A stretch of 64,000 nucleotides of DNA from the NCBI GenBank assembly GCA_041662605.1, contig JBAZSD010000004.1, positions 62,001 to 126,000 of the forward strand, read 5' to 3'. The translations under genes and the position numbers were made by a program. Below, one piece after another: positions 51,689 to 61,685 of this stretch. The DNA is from Desulfomonilaceae bacterium (GTDB lineage Bacteria; Desulfobacterota; Desulfomonilia; Desulfomonilales; Desulfomonilaceae). Each line of letters begins with the position of its first letter. Positions within the stretch are counted from its first letter, which is position 1. The notes below the pieces were generated by a model. The model did not search any database. It had not been told where the DNA came from and saw only the letters and a list, made by a program, of their open reading frames with translations.

Positions 51689-53698
51689 TTGAATCGAACG
51701 CTTGTTACCAGCGCCCTGCCCTACGCCAACGGAGACATACATATAGGGCATTTGGTAGAATATATACAAACAGATATCTTCGTACGCTTTTTGAGGCTGA
51801 CCAGGGAGGATGTCATATATGTCTGCGCCTCAGATTCTCATGGCGCTCCAATAGAAATCAACGCCGCAAAAAAGGGGATGACTCCTCGGGAACTCGTAAG
51901 CGAATTTCATAAACGTCATCAAACCGATTTTGCAAGATTTGAAATAGGCTTTGACGAATTTTACTCTACTGACTCTCCGGAAAACCAGAAGCATTCAGAA
52001 ATTATTTATCAACGAGCCAAAGAAAAAGGTCACGTCTCATCTCGAGAAATTGAGCAGTACTATTGTGAGAGGTGCGGTCGATTTCTTCCGGATAGATACA
52101 TTAAAGGAACTTGTCCAAGGTGCTCCGCCCAGGATCAGTATGGAGATGTTTGTGAATCGTGTGGCGCTACCTATCGCCCTACAGACCTGAGCGACGCTCA
52201 TTGCGCAATTTGTGGAGCCGAGCCTCAACTTCGCAAATCGACGCATTTATTTTTTAAACTTGTCGATTTCTCCGATTTTCTTGACGAATGGACTTCGTAC
52301 CCCGGTCGGTTGCAGGATGAAGTTAGAGGCTTTGTTAAGTCGTGGATAGATCAAGGACTTAGGGATTGGGACATATCTCGCGACGGTCCATATTTTGGCT
52401 TCAAAATACCTGGAGAAGAAAATAAATTTTTCTATGTCTGGTTAGACGCTCCGATAGGCTACATAGCCGCTACCGAGCATTACTGTTCGAAAGGACACGG
52501 AGCTACCCTTGAAGAGTACTGGATAGACCCAAAATCCGACGCGGTGATTCATCATTTCATAGGTAAGGATATTGCGTATTTCCATACACTCTTTTGGCCG
52601 GCAATGCTAAAAGCCGCCGACTATAGAACCCCAACGTTTGTTCATGTTCACGGGTTTCTGACTGTGGATTCTCGAAAAATGTCTAAGAGTCGTGGCACGT
52701 TCATCACGGCAAGACAGTTTGCCGATCGGATCAACCCATGGTTTCTCAGGTATTTCTATGCTTCTAAACTTGGGCCTAGTATTGACGATATAGATTTGAA
52801 TCTCGAGGAATTTATAAACCGAACCAACGCGGAGTTGGTCAATAATATTACCAATCTCATCAGCCGTTCAGCCGGTTTCTTAAACAAAAGGCTGGACTCA
52901 AGGCTAGGGACAATTCCCAAAGACCTTGATGATGTCAAAACAGAGATATTGGCGCATGTTGACAGGTGTTCCGACGACTACAGATCCCTAAAATACGCAA
53001 ACGTTGTTAGGAACATCCTCGCCATATCGGATATTGCAAACAATTATGTCCAGAAGAATGAGCCGTGGTCCTCAATAAAGTCCGATCCTGAAAAGTCTCG
53101 AAATGACCTTACTTTTGCGATAAATTGTATAAAAATACTCACAGTGCTTCTAAAACCGATTCTGCCGGCTTACACGCTTAAGGTTGAACAACTGTTAGGA
53201 GTTCAGAGCCTGAGGTGGGAAGACGCCAAGTTCGATTTTGAAAATCGTACCATAAACACTTTTGAGAAGCTCGTCGACAGGCTTGAGCCAGGGATTATGG
53301 ACAGGCTCATTGAGGCTTCAATAAACAATGTACCTTCAAAACAATCAAGAGCAGACATTACGGATTTCAAGGAAGAAATTTCAATAGAGGACTTTGGTAG
53401 GCTTGATCTCAGGGTAGGAAAAATACTCTCCGCAACAGATGTAGAAGGAGCCGACAAGCTCGTAAAACTTCGAGTTGATGTCGGAAAAGAGATCAGGACT
53501 GTTTTCGCCGGTATAAAATCGTCTTATGCGCCGGATGAACTGGTGGGACGTACTGTCGCTGTCGTATGCAATCTGGCCCCTCGGAAGATGAGGTTTGGGG
53601 TCAGTGAAGCGATGGTAATGGCAGCCAGTTCACCTGAAGGAAAAATAATCCTGTGTGAATTCGACCAGGAGGCTTCGCCGGGTTCAATAATAAAATAA
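51689..53698 (+). CDS. metG: Methionyl-tRNA synthetase
   Basis: 669 residues. TTG start with CAGGAG 7 bases upstream. ALPYANGDIHIGHLVEYIQ (HIGH), two Cys4 zinc knuckles between 125 and 180 (YCERCGRFL, CPRCSAQDQYGDVCESCG, HCAICG), KMSKSRGTF near 330, the anticodon domain, and a C-terminal EMAP/tRNA-binding domain (ISIEDFGRLDLRVGKILSATDVEGADKLVKLRVDVG). Full length. Confidence 0.96.
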   Translation: MNRTLVTSALPYANGDIHIGHLVEYIQTDIFVRFLRLTREDVIYVCASDSHGAPIEINAAKKGMTPRELVSEFHKRHQTDFARFEIGFDEFYSTDSPENQKHSEIIYQRAKEKGHVSSREIEQYYCERCGRFLPDRYIKGTCPRCSAQDQYGDVCESCGATYRPTDLSDAHCAICGAEPQLRKSTHLFFKLVDFSDFLDEWTSYPGRLQDEVRGFVKSWIDQGLRDWDISRDGPYFGFKIPGEENKFFYVWLDAPIGYIAATEHYCSKGHGATLEEYWIDPKSDAVIHHFIGKDIAYFHTLFWPAMLKAADYRTPTFVHVHGFLTVDSRKMSKSRGTFITARQFADRINPWFLRYFYASKLGPSIDDIDLNLEEFINRTNAELVNNITNLISRSAGFLNKRLDSRLGTIPKDLDDVKTEILAHVDRCSDDYRSLKYANVVRNILAISDIANNYVQKNEPWSSIKSDPEKSRNDLTFAINCIKILTVLLKPILPAYTLKVEQLLGVQSLRWEDAKFDFENRTINTFEKLVDRLEPGIMDRLIEASINNVPSKQSRADITDFKEEISIEDFGRLDLRVGKILSATDVEGADKLVKLRVDVGKEIRTVFAGIKSSYAPDELVGRTVAVVCNLAPRKMRFGVSEAMVMAASSPEGKIILCEFDQEASPGSIIK

Positions 53699-53822
53699 TT
53701 TGTCTACAATTCTTGTGCGATCATATTAGATCACGTGTATAGATTGTTATTATGAACAAGGTATTTATTGTAAATCGCAAGCCTATCAGGGCTGGATCAA
53801 TTCACTATTTTTAGGGAGGAAG

Positions 53823-55211
53823 ATGGAAATGCCGGTTAAAATTGTCTTGAACGAAAGCGAGATACCGCGAGAGTGGTATAACATTGCCGCTGACATGCCA
53901 AACCCTATGCAACCCCCTCTTCATCCTGGCACTCACCAACCAGTGGGTCCAGAGGACCTTGCCCCTGTTTTTCCCATGAATCTTATTGAACAGGAGGTGA
54001 GCACTGAAAGATGGATACGAATCCCTGACGAGGTCTTAGACAAGTTGCTGCTCTGGCGCCCTACCCCATTATACCGTGCGCATAAGTTAGAGAAATTCTT
54101 AAATTGCCCTGTAAAAATATATTATAAAAACGAAGGCGTGAGTCCTGCTGGGAGTCATAAACCCAATACTGCGATTCCTCAAGCGTATTACAACAAAGTT
54201 TTCGGTGTAAAGCGGATCTCCACGGAAACGGGAGCCGGTCAGTGGGGCAGTGCGCTGAGTTTTGCCTGTTCGCAATTCGGCCTTGAAGCCAAAGTGTACA
54301 TGGTCAGAATAAGTTATGAGCAAAAACCTTATAGACGTCTCATGATGAATACCTGGGGGGCTACATGCGTCCCGAGCCCCAGCACCGAAACGGAGGCCGG
54401 TCGAAAGATGTTGGCCATCGACCCAAATTCGCCAGGCAGCCTTGGTATAGCGATTAGCGAAGCAGTCGAGGACGCGGTTACAAGTGAAGCTCAGGGTCGT
54501 CCATTGACTCGCTATTCGTTGGGCAGTGTGCTTAATCACGTTCTGCTGCATCAAAGCATCATAGGTCTGGAAGCTCAAAAACAGTTGGCGCAAGTTGGTG
54601 ATTACCCTGACATAGTGATTGGTTGCGCTGGTGGTGGCAGCAATTTCGCAGGGATATCCTTCCCATTTGTGCGGGATAAAATTGCTGGGAAACAGATTCA
54701 GATTATCGCCGTCGAACCGATGTCCTGTCCTACAATGACCAGAGGCCCGTTTCTGTACGATTTTGGTGACACGATGCAAATGACGCCGTTGCTGCCGATG
54801 CACACACTGGGACACGCATTTATTCCGGCGCCTGTTCACGCCGGAGGCCTTCGTTACCATGGGATGGCCCCTCTAGTCAGTCAGTTGATCTTGGATGGTC
54901 TCGTTGAACCTCGAGCTGTCTATCAACTCGAAACGTTCACAGCAGGTGTCACATGGGCCAGAACTGAAGGTTTCATTAGCGCTCCTGAAACAAATCACGC
55001 TTTGGCGGCGGTTTTTCAAGAAGCAAAAAAGGCTAAGGAAGAAGGCAAAGAGAAGGTGATTCTGGTCAACTGGAGCGGTCATGGTCTGGTGGACCTCGCA
55101 GCATATGACGCTTTCTTCCAGGGGAAACTGGTTGACTACGAAATGCCGCAAGACGAAATTGAACTCGCTCTAAAAGCGCTAGAGGGATTCCCTAAACCAA
55201 ACTTTAGCTAA
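53823..55211 (+). CDS. Tryptophan synthase beta-like protein, TrpB2 type
   Basis: 462 residues, longer than TrpB1 (about 400). RPTPLYRAHKLEKFL, GSHKPNTA with the PLP Lys, ETGAGQWGSALSF, GCAGGGSNFAGISFPF (phosphate loop) and EPMSCPTMTRG. The N-terminal 80-residue extension and ETGAGQWG are features of TrpB2, which often replaces or supplements TrpB1 in archaea and deep bacteria. No trpA or other trp gene is adjacent. The second Met (53829) fits the GGGAGGAAG spacing better than the first. Confidence 0.9.
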   Translation: MEMPVKIVLNESEIPREWYNIAADMPNPMQPPLHPGTHQPVGPEDLAPVFPMNLIEQEVSTERWIRIPDEVLDKLLLWRPTPLYRAHKLEKFLNCPVKIYYKNEGVSPAGSHKPNTAIPQAYYNKVFGVKRISTETGAGQWGSALSFACSQFGLEAKVYMVRISYEQKPYRRLMMNTWGATCVPSPSTETEAGRKMLAIDPNSPGSLGIAISEAVEDAVTSEAQGRPLTRYSLGSVLNHVLLHQSIIGLEAQKQLAQVGDYPDIVIGCAGGGSNFAGISFPFVRDKIAGKQIQIIAVEPMSCPTMTRGPFLYDFGDTMQMTPLLPMHTLGHAFIPAPVHAGGLRYHGMAPLVSQLILDGLVEPRAVYQLETFTAGVTWARTEGFISAPETNHALAAVFQEAKKAKEEGKEKVILVNWSGHGLVDLAAYDAFFQGKLVDYEMPQDEIELALKALEGFPKPNFS

Positions 55212-55220
55212 TTTTGGGAA

Positions 55221-55249
55221 TGGGACAGTTTTTCTTGGAAGCTGTCCCA
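55221..55249 (+). terminator. Hairpin after TrpB2
   Basis: TGGGACAG, 13 bases, CTGTCCCA. 8 bp stem 10 bases after the stop, but no following T-run; weak terminator or RNA-stabilising hairpin. Confidence 0.45.
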
Positions 55250-55291
55250 CTGCAGACCCCCTGTCCTCAAGATCAGAGAAGGTTATCCGGT

Positions 55292-55582
55292 ATGAATGAT
55301 CTAGAGAATCATTATGAAGAGATAGAGATAAGATGTCCGAGGCTGGGGGGACCAGTGACATTCGGCTATTGTGTAATAGAAGCTATAGACCGCCCGTGCG
55401 CTAGATCGATTGCCTGTTGGAGTGATCACTTTGAGGTCGAGTCTTTTCTCCGAAAAAAACTTGGAGATGAAATTTTTCAACTCACTTTTAACACTCCTCA
55501 AAAAACGAAACTTGACAACATCCTTGAGTTAATTGAGAGAGCGAAGAAATCCAGTTTCGACAATTCAGAGAGCCCTGAATAA
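55292..55582 (+). CDS. Small Cys-containing conserved-looking protein
   Basis: 96 residues from ATG 55292 (the ORF from 55214 starts in the hairpin). IEIRCPRLGGPVTFGYCVIEAIDRPCARSIACWSDHFEVESFLRKKL: four Cys (C-x11-C-x8-C-x5-C) in the first half resemble a small metal-binding or redox domain. The remainder is helical. No family recognised by name. GAAGG lies upstream. Follows TrpB2 on the same strand. Confidence 0.6.
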   Translation: MNDLENHYEEIEIRCPRLGGPVTFGYCVIEAIDRPCARSIACWSDHFEVESFLRKKLGDEIFQLTFNTPQKTKLDNILELIERAKKSSFDNSESPE

Positions 55583-55728
55583 CAAGATTCCATGAACAGG
55601 GACTCAAAATCGCGCCCAGAGAGTGAGATTTTCAAGCTATTACGAAAACACATCTTCTCCGGTTTTCAATCTTTCGGCAATCAGCGACTTTGTGACTTTA
55701 TGGCGCCGATTGGTCGGAGGGCAGTTTT

Positions 55729-57141
55729 ATGAGAATCGAGTCCAGCCTTGATTTGATTCGAAAAAAGATGCGAGATAAGGACATTTCTGAGTCATATATC
55801 GAGAATTTTGTGGCGCAGGTTAGGAAGGTTGCCCAGTCAATGGATACCACGGTCGACATGAGGTCGGTCAGAAGTCCACAATCTGATCTCCTGCTTGAAC
55901 CACCAGACAATGTAGAAGATTTAAAAGAACTTGAACAGGTCGGCCTGAATCTGCTCGCAAATGTCGCTGTAATAAAGTTGAATGGGGGAAGAAGCACGAC
56001 TATGGGTGGAAACACCCCCAAAGGGATACTCACCGCCAAGGATGGCTATTCCTATCTAGAGATTATTTGCAATCAAATCAAGTTTCTAAGGCATGAAACG
56101 GGCTGCGATATCCCACTTGCGCTTATGAACAGTTTTTTCACTCATGAACCTACTCTGAGTTTGCTTTCAAAGATTGGATTCGAAGCTACTACATTTGTTC
56201 AAAACCAGGTTCCAAGGCTGTTGGTGGATGATTTCACTCCTCTCGCCCTAGGGAATCATGAAGATTGGGCTCCACCAGGCCATGGCGATGTTTATGAAAG
56301 CCTTCTGGATAGCGGAGTGATTCAAGGGCTTCTGCGTCGCGGAATAAAATGGGCGTTCATTTCAAATCTGGACAACCTGGCGGCTTTCTTGGATCCGTGG
56401 ATTGTAGGTCTCATCGCCAGAGACAAGATTGATTTTCTCCTTGAGGTAACTCCTCGGACAGTGGAAGATTCGAAGGGCGGAATACTAGTGGCAAAGGACG
56501 GGGCTATAAAATTGGTTGAAATAGCGCAGGTCTCTGATGACGACAAACCGCTATTCATGAACATTCAGGACTTTAGGGTATTCAACACCAACAATGTATG
56601 GATAGATTTGGAAAAAACCAACCAACTGCTTCTTTCAAATCAGCTTGAACTCCCTATTATTCAAAACAAGAAAGTAATAGAAGGACACTCGGTTGTTCAG
56701 CTAGAGACAGCGATGGGAGCCGCGATAGGAAGCTTTGAGCGTGCACGAGGGCTCATTGTAGGAAGAGATAGATTTTTCCCCACAAAAAGAGTGGAAGATC
56801 TTTTTGTTTTGCAGTCAGACGCTTGCGTGTTAGATTCCTCATTCAGACTGCTACGGAATCCAAAGAGGCCATGCAGCTTATCAAACAGACCAATGGTAAG
56901 ATTTGACAATAGTTTCTTGGACTCCCCATTAGAGTTTTCCAGAAGGTTTGAAGATCCTGCTTCAGTATCGTTGGCGAGAGCCGAATATCTCAACGTGTCT
57001 GGGGACGTATACTTTGAACGCAATGTTAAAATAGAGGGATCTGTGGACGTGGCGCCTAAGGACGGGATGACCTACAGAGTTTCAGCAGGCTCTACACTGA
57101 AAGACGCACGTTATCCCTACCACCCAGGGAGTTGGCCTTGA
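55729..57141 (+). CDS. UTP-glucose-1-phosphate uridylyltransferase, UGP2-type
   Basis: 470 residues, similar to eukaryotic-type UDPGP. NVAVIKLNGGRSTTMGGNTPKGILTAKDG carries the nucleotide loop (usually LNGGLGTSMG), followed by PLALMNSFFTHEPT, WAPPGHGDVYESL, AFISNLDNLAAFLDP and IQDFRVFNTNNVWIDL. Makes UDP-glucose from UTP and glucose-1-phosphate. C-terminal left-handed beta-helix tail is short. Upstream of manC and manB-like genes: a sugar nucleotide set. Confidence 0.87.
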   Translation: MRIESSLDLIRKKMRDKDISESYIENFVAQVRKVAQSMDTTVDMRSVRSPQSDLLLEPPDNVEDLKELEQVGLNLLANVAVIKLNGGRSTTMGGNTPKGILTAKDGYSYLEIICNQIKFLRHETGCDIPLALMNSFFTHEPTLSLLSKIGFEATTFVQNQVPRLLVDDFTPLALGNHEDWAPPGHGDVYESLLDSGVIQGLLRRGIKWAFISNLDNLAAFLDPWIVGLIARDKIDFLLEVTPRTVEDSKGGILVAKDGAIKLVEIAQVSDDDKPLFMNIQDFRVFNTNNVWIDLEKTNQLLLSNQLELPIIQNKKVIEGHSVVQLETAMGAAIGSFERARGLIVGRDRFFPTKRVEDLFVLQSDACVLDSSFRLLRNPKRPCSLSNRPMVRFDNSFLDSPLEFSRRFEDPASVSLARAEYLNVSGDVYFERNVKIEGSVDVAPKDGMTYRVSAGSTLKDARYPYHPGSWP

Positions 57142-57232
57142 TGGCGACTCCGCCTCGCCCGTCATCTGAACACTTGGAAAGAATTGATCCTCATGGGCAA
57201 CATATGAAGCGGTTAAGTGGAAGGAGCGCAAT

Positions 57233-58309
57233 ATGAACCTGTATTCAGTAATCATGGCCGGTGGAAGTGGCGTTCGTTTTTGGCCGCAGAGCCGACGACG
57301 TAGGCCTAAGCAGCTCCTCAAAATTGTCGGTGAAAAAACGATGATCAGGGCCACTATAGATAGAATAATTCCTGTTACCGCTCCGGACAGGATCATGGTC
57401 GTCACCGGGGCCCACCACGAAGAAAACATTCGCAAGCAAATACCGGAACTACCAGTAAACTCAGTTGTAGCCGAGCCTGTTGGCAGAAATACAGCTCCCT
57501 GCGTGGCTCTCGCTGCCTACAAAATCGCCAAACAAGATCCAGAGTCAGTAATGCTGGTCCTACCTGCGGATCATTTGATCACAAAGGAAGATGAATTTAT
57601 TAGCGTTTTAAAAGCTGCAACGCAGTTGGCGTCAGAAACCGGAGATCTTCTCACCTTTGGTGTAGTCCCCGATAGGCCTGAAACCGGCTATGGATACATT
57701 CACGTCGGTTCTGAAGTCACGCAATTCGATGGCCTCAAAGCTCATAGGGTGGAAAGATTTGTTGAAAAGCCAGACATAAAAACCGCTCGATCCTATTTAA
57801 GTTTGGGAAACTATCTATGGAACAGCGGCATGTTCATATGGAAAGTTTCCGCAATCATCGAGGCGTTCCAAAGATATTTGCCGGTTGTCAGTCGGGCCAT
57901 GGAAAAATTGATCCCGGTACTGAATACGAATGATGAACCAAGAGCCCTATCTGAGATTTACGAGTCTCTTCCTGACATTTCTATTGATTATGGAATCATG
58001 GAAAGGGCCGACAATGTTCTAGTAATACCTGTCGATTTTGGCTGGAATGACGTTGGCAGTTGGACTTCACTGCAGGATGTCTGGAAAACTGATGAAGAAG
58101 GAAATGCCGTAAAAGGGAAAATACTGAGCCTCAACGCCAAAGGTTGCGTAGTTTCTTCTCCACAGAAATTGACTGCCCTGGTAGGAGTTGAAGACCTCAT
58201 AGTCGTTGATACTCCAGACGCAATTTTGGTGTGCCGAAAAGATAAGGCTCAGGATATTAAACAACTTCAGGAATTGCTAAAGAAGCATGGCTATCAGGGA
58301 CTGCTGTAA
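57233..58309 (+). CDS. manC: Mannose-1-phosphate guanylyltransferase
   Basis: 358 residues. VIMAGGSGVRFWPQSRRRRPKQLL (nucleotide loop), EPVGRNTAPCVALAAYKIA, LPADHLI, ETGYGYIHVG, RFVEKPDIKTA, LWNSGMFIWK and DFGWNDVGSW. Makes GDP-mannose. It lacks the C-terminal isomerase domain of the long ManC/AlgA, as is common for bacterial ManC1. ATG with GGAAGGAGCG upstream. Confidence 0.93.
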   Translation: MNLYSVIMAGGSGVRFWPQSRRRRPKQLLKIVGEKTMIRATIDRIIPVTAPDRIMVVTGAHHEENIRKQIPELPVNSVVAEPVGRNTAPCVALAAYKIAKQDPESVMLVLPADHLITKEDEFISVLKAATQLASETGDLLTFGVVPDRPETGYGYIHVGSEVTQFDGLKAHRVERFVEKPDIKTARSYLSLGNYLWNSGMFIWKVSAIIEAFQRYLPVVSRAMEKLIPVLNTNDEPRALSEIYESLPDISIDYGIMERADNVLVIPVDFGWNDVGSWTSLQDVWKTDEEGNAVKGKILSLNAKGCVVSSPQKLTALVGVEDLIVVDTPDAILVCRKDKAQDIKQLQELLKKHGYQGLL

Positions 58310-58445
58310 GCTCGATAAACGTGGTGTTTTATGGGAATATCTTTTGCCCTCAATCACCATTTTGTTTATTACTCTATATAAGTTACTTATTTATCTAACG
58401 ATTGAAAATAAGCCAGAAGGCTCTCCAGTCTGAAAAGGAACTGTC

Positions 58446-59819
58446 ATGAAAGATTCTATCTCAAACATTCGTAACAGCTTCAAAGCTTATGACATCAGGG
58501 GACGAATCCCTGATGAACTGAATGAGGAGATTGCTTTCAAAATTGGCCGGGCGTACGCTTCGCTGCTAAAACCGCGAAGAGTTTGTATTGGCAGAGATGT
58601 CCGTTTATCAAGCGCTGGATTAGTTGCCGCAGTATCTGAAGGTCTCAATTCTCATGGATGTGATGTTGTGGACATTGGCCTTTGTCCTACTGAAATGGTC
58701 TATTTCGCGACATCTCACCTCAAGCTTGATGGTGGGATAATGGTCACGGCGAGCCACAATCCAATGGACTACAATGGAATGAAACTCGTCAGGGAGGATT
58801 CCAGACCAATAAGTGGCGATTCAGGTCTTCAAGATATAGCTGACATGGTTATGAGCGAGAGGTTTGATCCTGAAACAACCCAAAAAGGCGATTTCTCAAC
58901 TGTCGACGTGACAGACGAGTATGTTGATCATTTAATGAGTTATGTGAATCCTTCCAAGATATCTGGCCTAAGGATCGTGGCCAACTGCGGCAACGGTTGC
59001 GCTGGTCCCATACTCAACAAGCTTAAATCAAGACTTCCGCTGGATTTGATTTTGATATTTCCCGAACCGGACGGAAGTTTCCCCAACGGCATCCCCAATC
59101 CCATTCTTCCCGAGAATCGGGGGGTTACAGTAGAGAAGGTGTTAAAGAATAATGCCGACATTGGAATAGCCTGGGACGGAGACGCTGATAGGTGTTTCTT
59201 CTTTGACGAAAATGGAGGCTTTCTGGAAGGTTACTACTTGGTTGGCTTTCTTGCGCAGGAATTCTTAAAGGTGAATCCTGGAGCCAGAATTGTTCATGAC
59301 CCGAGGTTGATCTGGAACACAGTGGAACTCGTAGAACAAAATGGCGGAGTGCCGGTCATGTCCAAAGCTGGACACGCTTTCATCAAGGAACGCATGCGAA
59401 TCGAGGACGCTGTTTATGGGGGCGAGATGTCCGCTCATCATTACTTTCGGGATTTTGCTTACTGTGATAGCGGGATGATCCCTTGGCTTGTTCTGGTTCA
59501 AGCGGTAAGCGCATCTGGTCGTCCTCTCTCGGACTTGGTCAAATCAAGAATGGACAAATACCCTGTTAGTGGAGAAATCAACCGTACAGCTTCCAATCCC
59601 CATTCTGTCATCTCTCAAATAGAAGGGCATTATAAAGGTTCGGAGATTTCTACAGATCACATTGACGGGCTGAGCATGGAATTCATGGAATGGCGGTTTA
59701 ATTTGAGACCTTCCAATACTGAACCGGTAATAAGATTAAATGTCGAAACCAGGAGCGACAAAATTCTCCTTGAAGAAAAAACCAAGGAGATTTTATCCCT
59801 GATTGATCGTTTCAAATAA
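58446..59819 (+). CDS. Phosphomannomutase/phosphoglucomutase
   Basis: 457 residues. FKAYDIRGRIPDELNEE, the phospho-Ser loop VTASHNPMDYNGMKLVR, the metal loop WDGDADRCFFFDENG, GGEMSAHHYF and RPSNTEPVIRLNVE. Same length as AlgC/ManB. Interconverts mannose- or glucose-6- and 1-phosphate. Feeds both neighbours, ManC and the UDP-glucose enzyme. Confidence 0.93.
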   Translation: MKDSISNIRNSFKAYDIRGRIPDELNEEIAFKIGRAYASLLKPRRVCIGRDVRLSSAGLVAAVSEGLNSHGCDVVDIGLCPTEMVYFATSHLKLDGGIMVTASHNPMDYNGMKLVREDSRPISGDSGLQDIADMVMSERFDPETTQKGDFSTVDVTDEYVDHLMSYVNPSKISGLRIVANCGNGCAGPILNKLKSRLPLDLILIFPEPDGSFPNGIPNPILPENRGVTVEKVLKNNADIGIAWDGDADRCFFFDENGGFLEGYYLVGFLAQEFLKVNPGARIVHDPRLIWNTVELVEQNGGVPVMSKAGHAFIKERMRIEDAVYGGEMSAHHYFRDFAYCDSGMIPWLVLVQAVSASGRPLSDLVKSRMDKYPVSGEINRTASNPHSVISQIEGHYKGSEISTDHIDGLSMEFMEWRFNLRPSNTEPVIRLNVETRSDKILLEEKTKEILSLIDRFK

Positions 59820-59835
59820 GATGGGTCTAACTGGG

Positions 59836-59866
59836 GTGTGTCCTCTGCCTAGAAAAGGGGACACAC
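59836..59866. terminator. Hairpin between convergent genes
   Basis: GTGTGTCC, 15 base loop, GGACACAC, between the phosphomutase (plus) and pyruvate kinase (minus) stops. 8 bp stem, no T-run. Probably acts for both. Confidence 0.6.
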
Positions 59867-59901
59867 ATCAACTAACACTCTTCTAAAACAATTCAGGCCA
59901 C

Positions 59902-61383
59902 TTAGAATACTCTTGATAGATCCACTAGCTCCATACGGTTGTTGGTTTCCGGGTGTTTGGATGACGGGCCCTCCGTCAAAATCACCAATTTTCCAATCAT
60001 ATCGTTTTGAGCAAGCCAACTAGTGGTAAAATCACGCCAGTTATCCGGATGTTCGAATTCAAGTTGCGGATACACCCCGTAGGAGAAATGAAGTCTCCGG
60101 CAAGTAGTCTGAAGTGAACTGACAGCCACTATCCACACGGGAAGTTTGAAACGACTCATGCTTCGCGCTGATGCCCCCGAACGGGTTGGCACAAACACCG
60201 CATCCGGTTGAATATGCTCCACAGCGTTCTTGACACTCACGGCTATCAAATCCCTAATATTTATGTTTTCCTGTATCTCAGGCATGGGTAAGAAATGACC
60301 AATCGGCCTGCGACTCCTATAATTTTCAGTCAGGGTAGCTATTTTTGCTAGTGTAAGCACAGCGTCAACAGGGTAATCGCCGGTAGCAGACTCGGCTGAA
60401 AGCATGACACAATCAGTCCCGTCCAGAATAGCGTTTGCGACGTCCGTACACTCGGCCCTAGTGGGCCGACGATTGCCCGTCATGGATTCCAGCATTTGAG
60501 TGGCTGTAATCACTGGCTTAGCCATCAAATTAGCTTTAGCCATGATCTCTTTTTGGAGCAAAGCTATGCTCTCTATTGGTGTTTCTACCCCCAGATCGCC
60601 GCGAGCTATCATTACCCCGTCAGCGGCTGCAAGTATTTGATCGATATTTTGAAGAGCCTTGGACCTTTCGATCTTGGCTATTACAAAAGGGCTAGCGCCA
60701 AGCACTGAAGCGGATTTCCTCAGAGAATCTATATCTGAGGCGGATTCTACAAACGACTGACTAACGGCGTCCACTTGTTGTTCAAGAGCAAATCGAAGAC
60801 ACTCATAGTCGCGGTCGGTAAATGCTCCTATCCCCAAAGATATTCCAGGAAGATTCAATCCTTTTCTTGATCTGAGTTCCGCCCCAACCTTTACCTCACA
60901 TTTCACATCCCGATCAACTACAGCTAAAACTTCTAGCTGAATCAAACCATCATTCAAAAAAATCTGATCACCCTTTTTCACCGCTTGGGTCAAATTGGGT
61001 AGGTTAACCGAAACACGGCGTTTGTCCCCTATTATGTCGTCAGTAGTAAGACAAATCACATCGCCTATTCTCAATTCAATTGGTTCTTCACGAAGAATTC
61101 CTATACGAATCTTAGGCCCCGGCAGGTCTGCAAGAATCGCTACATCTCTACCCAGTCTCTCAGAGACTTCTCGGATGGTTGAGATAATATCTGCATGCTC
61201 TTCAAAATCTCCGTGAGAGAAATTTATCCTGGCTATGTTCATCCCTGCCATAATCATCTGTTCGATTATTTTTGACGATTTAGAAGCGGGGCCGATTGTG
61301 CAAACAATTTTAGTCTTATTGAAAGGAAGCGCCATTTTTCGCCTATTCATCCACTTTGAGAAAACTATAAGGTCTAAGTTCAT
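59902..61383 (-). CDS. pyk: Pyruvate kinase
   Basis: 493 residues. NKTKIVCTIGPASKSS, NIARINFSHGDFEEH, LADLPGPKIRIG, GAFTDRDYECLRFALEQQVDAVSQSFVESA, KIERSKALQNIDQILAAADGVMIARGDLGVE, ATQMLESM and GTDCVMLSAESATGDYPVDAV. Full length with the C-terminal regulatory domain. ATG 61383 has GGGGGAG 8 bases upstream, giving a 16-residue extra N-terminus before the usual MALPFNKTKI; the internal ATG at 61335 has only a weak site. Confidence 0.95.
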   Translation of the reverse strand: MNLDLIVFSKWMNRRKMALPFNKTKIVCTIGPASKSSKIIEQMIMAGMNIARINFSHGDFEEHADIISTIREVSERLGRDVAILADLPGPKIRIGILREEPIELRIGDVICLTTDDIIGDKRRVSVNLPNLTQAVKKGDQIFLNDGLIQLEVLAVVDRDVKCEVKVGAELRSRKGLNLPGISLGIGAFTDRDYECLRFALEQQVDAVSQSFVESASDIDSLRKSASVLGASPFVIAKIERSKALQNIDQILAAADGVMIARGDLGVETPIESIALLQKEIMAKANLMAKPVITATQMLESMTGNRRPTRAECTDVANAILDGTDCVMLSAESATGDYPVDAVLTLAKIATLTENYRSRRPIGHFLPMPEIQENINIRDLIAVSVKNAVEHIQPDAVFVPTRSGASARSMSRFKLPVWIVAVSSLQTTCRRLHFSYGVYPQLEFEHPDNWRDFTTSWLAQNDMIGKLVILTEGPSSKHPETNNRMELVDLSRVF

Positions 61384-61685
61384 AATATATCTCCCCCGTA
61401 CACTTTCAAACTCTTTTTTGTTTCACATAGCCTAATGGATTGGCCGCCAAATTAGGACTTACTGAGGTTTTCCGAGCTAAATTCCGGAGCATCATAGGGT
61501 CGAAACCAATTCAAACTTTCCATGGCAGTTTCGATTAGCTTATGGTCGCTATGCTGAACATCCTTAATCCAAACATGTCGCTGCGCCTGGGTTTGAATAT
61601 GTCCACTAAGTCCCATACCCAAAGACGTTCAGATGATATATAATAACGCTACTAAGAGACACCTGATTGTTCAGTAGGAGGAACA
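61384..61685. other. Intergenic gap of 302 bp
   Basis: Between divergent pyk and maeB-like genes. Only promoter-like TATAAT at 61639-61644 in a TATATAATA stretch, without a clear -35. Nothing else recognised. Confidence 0.4.
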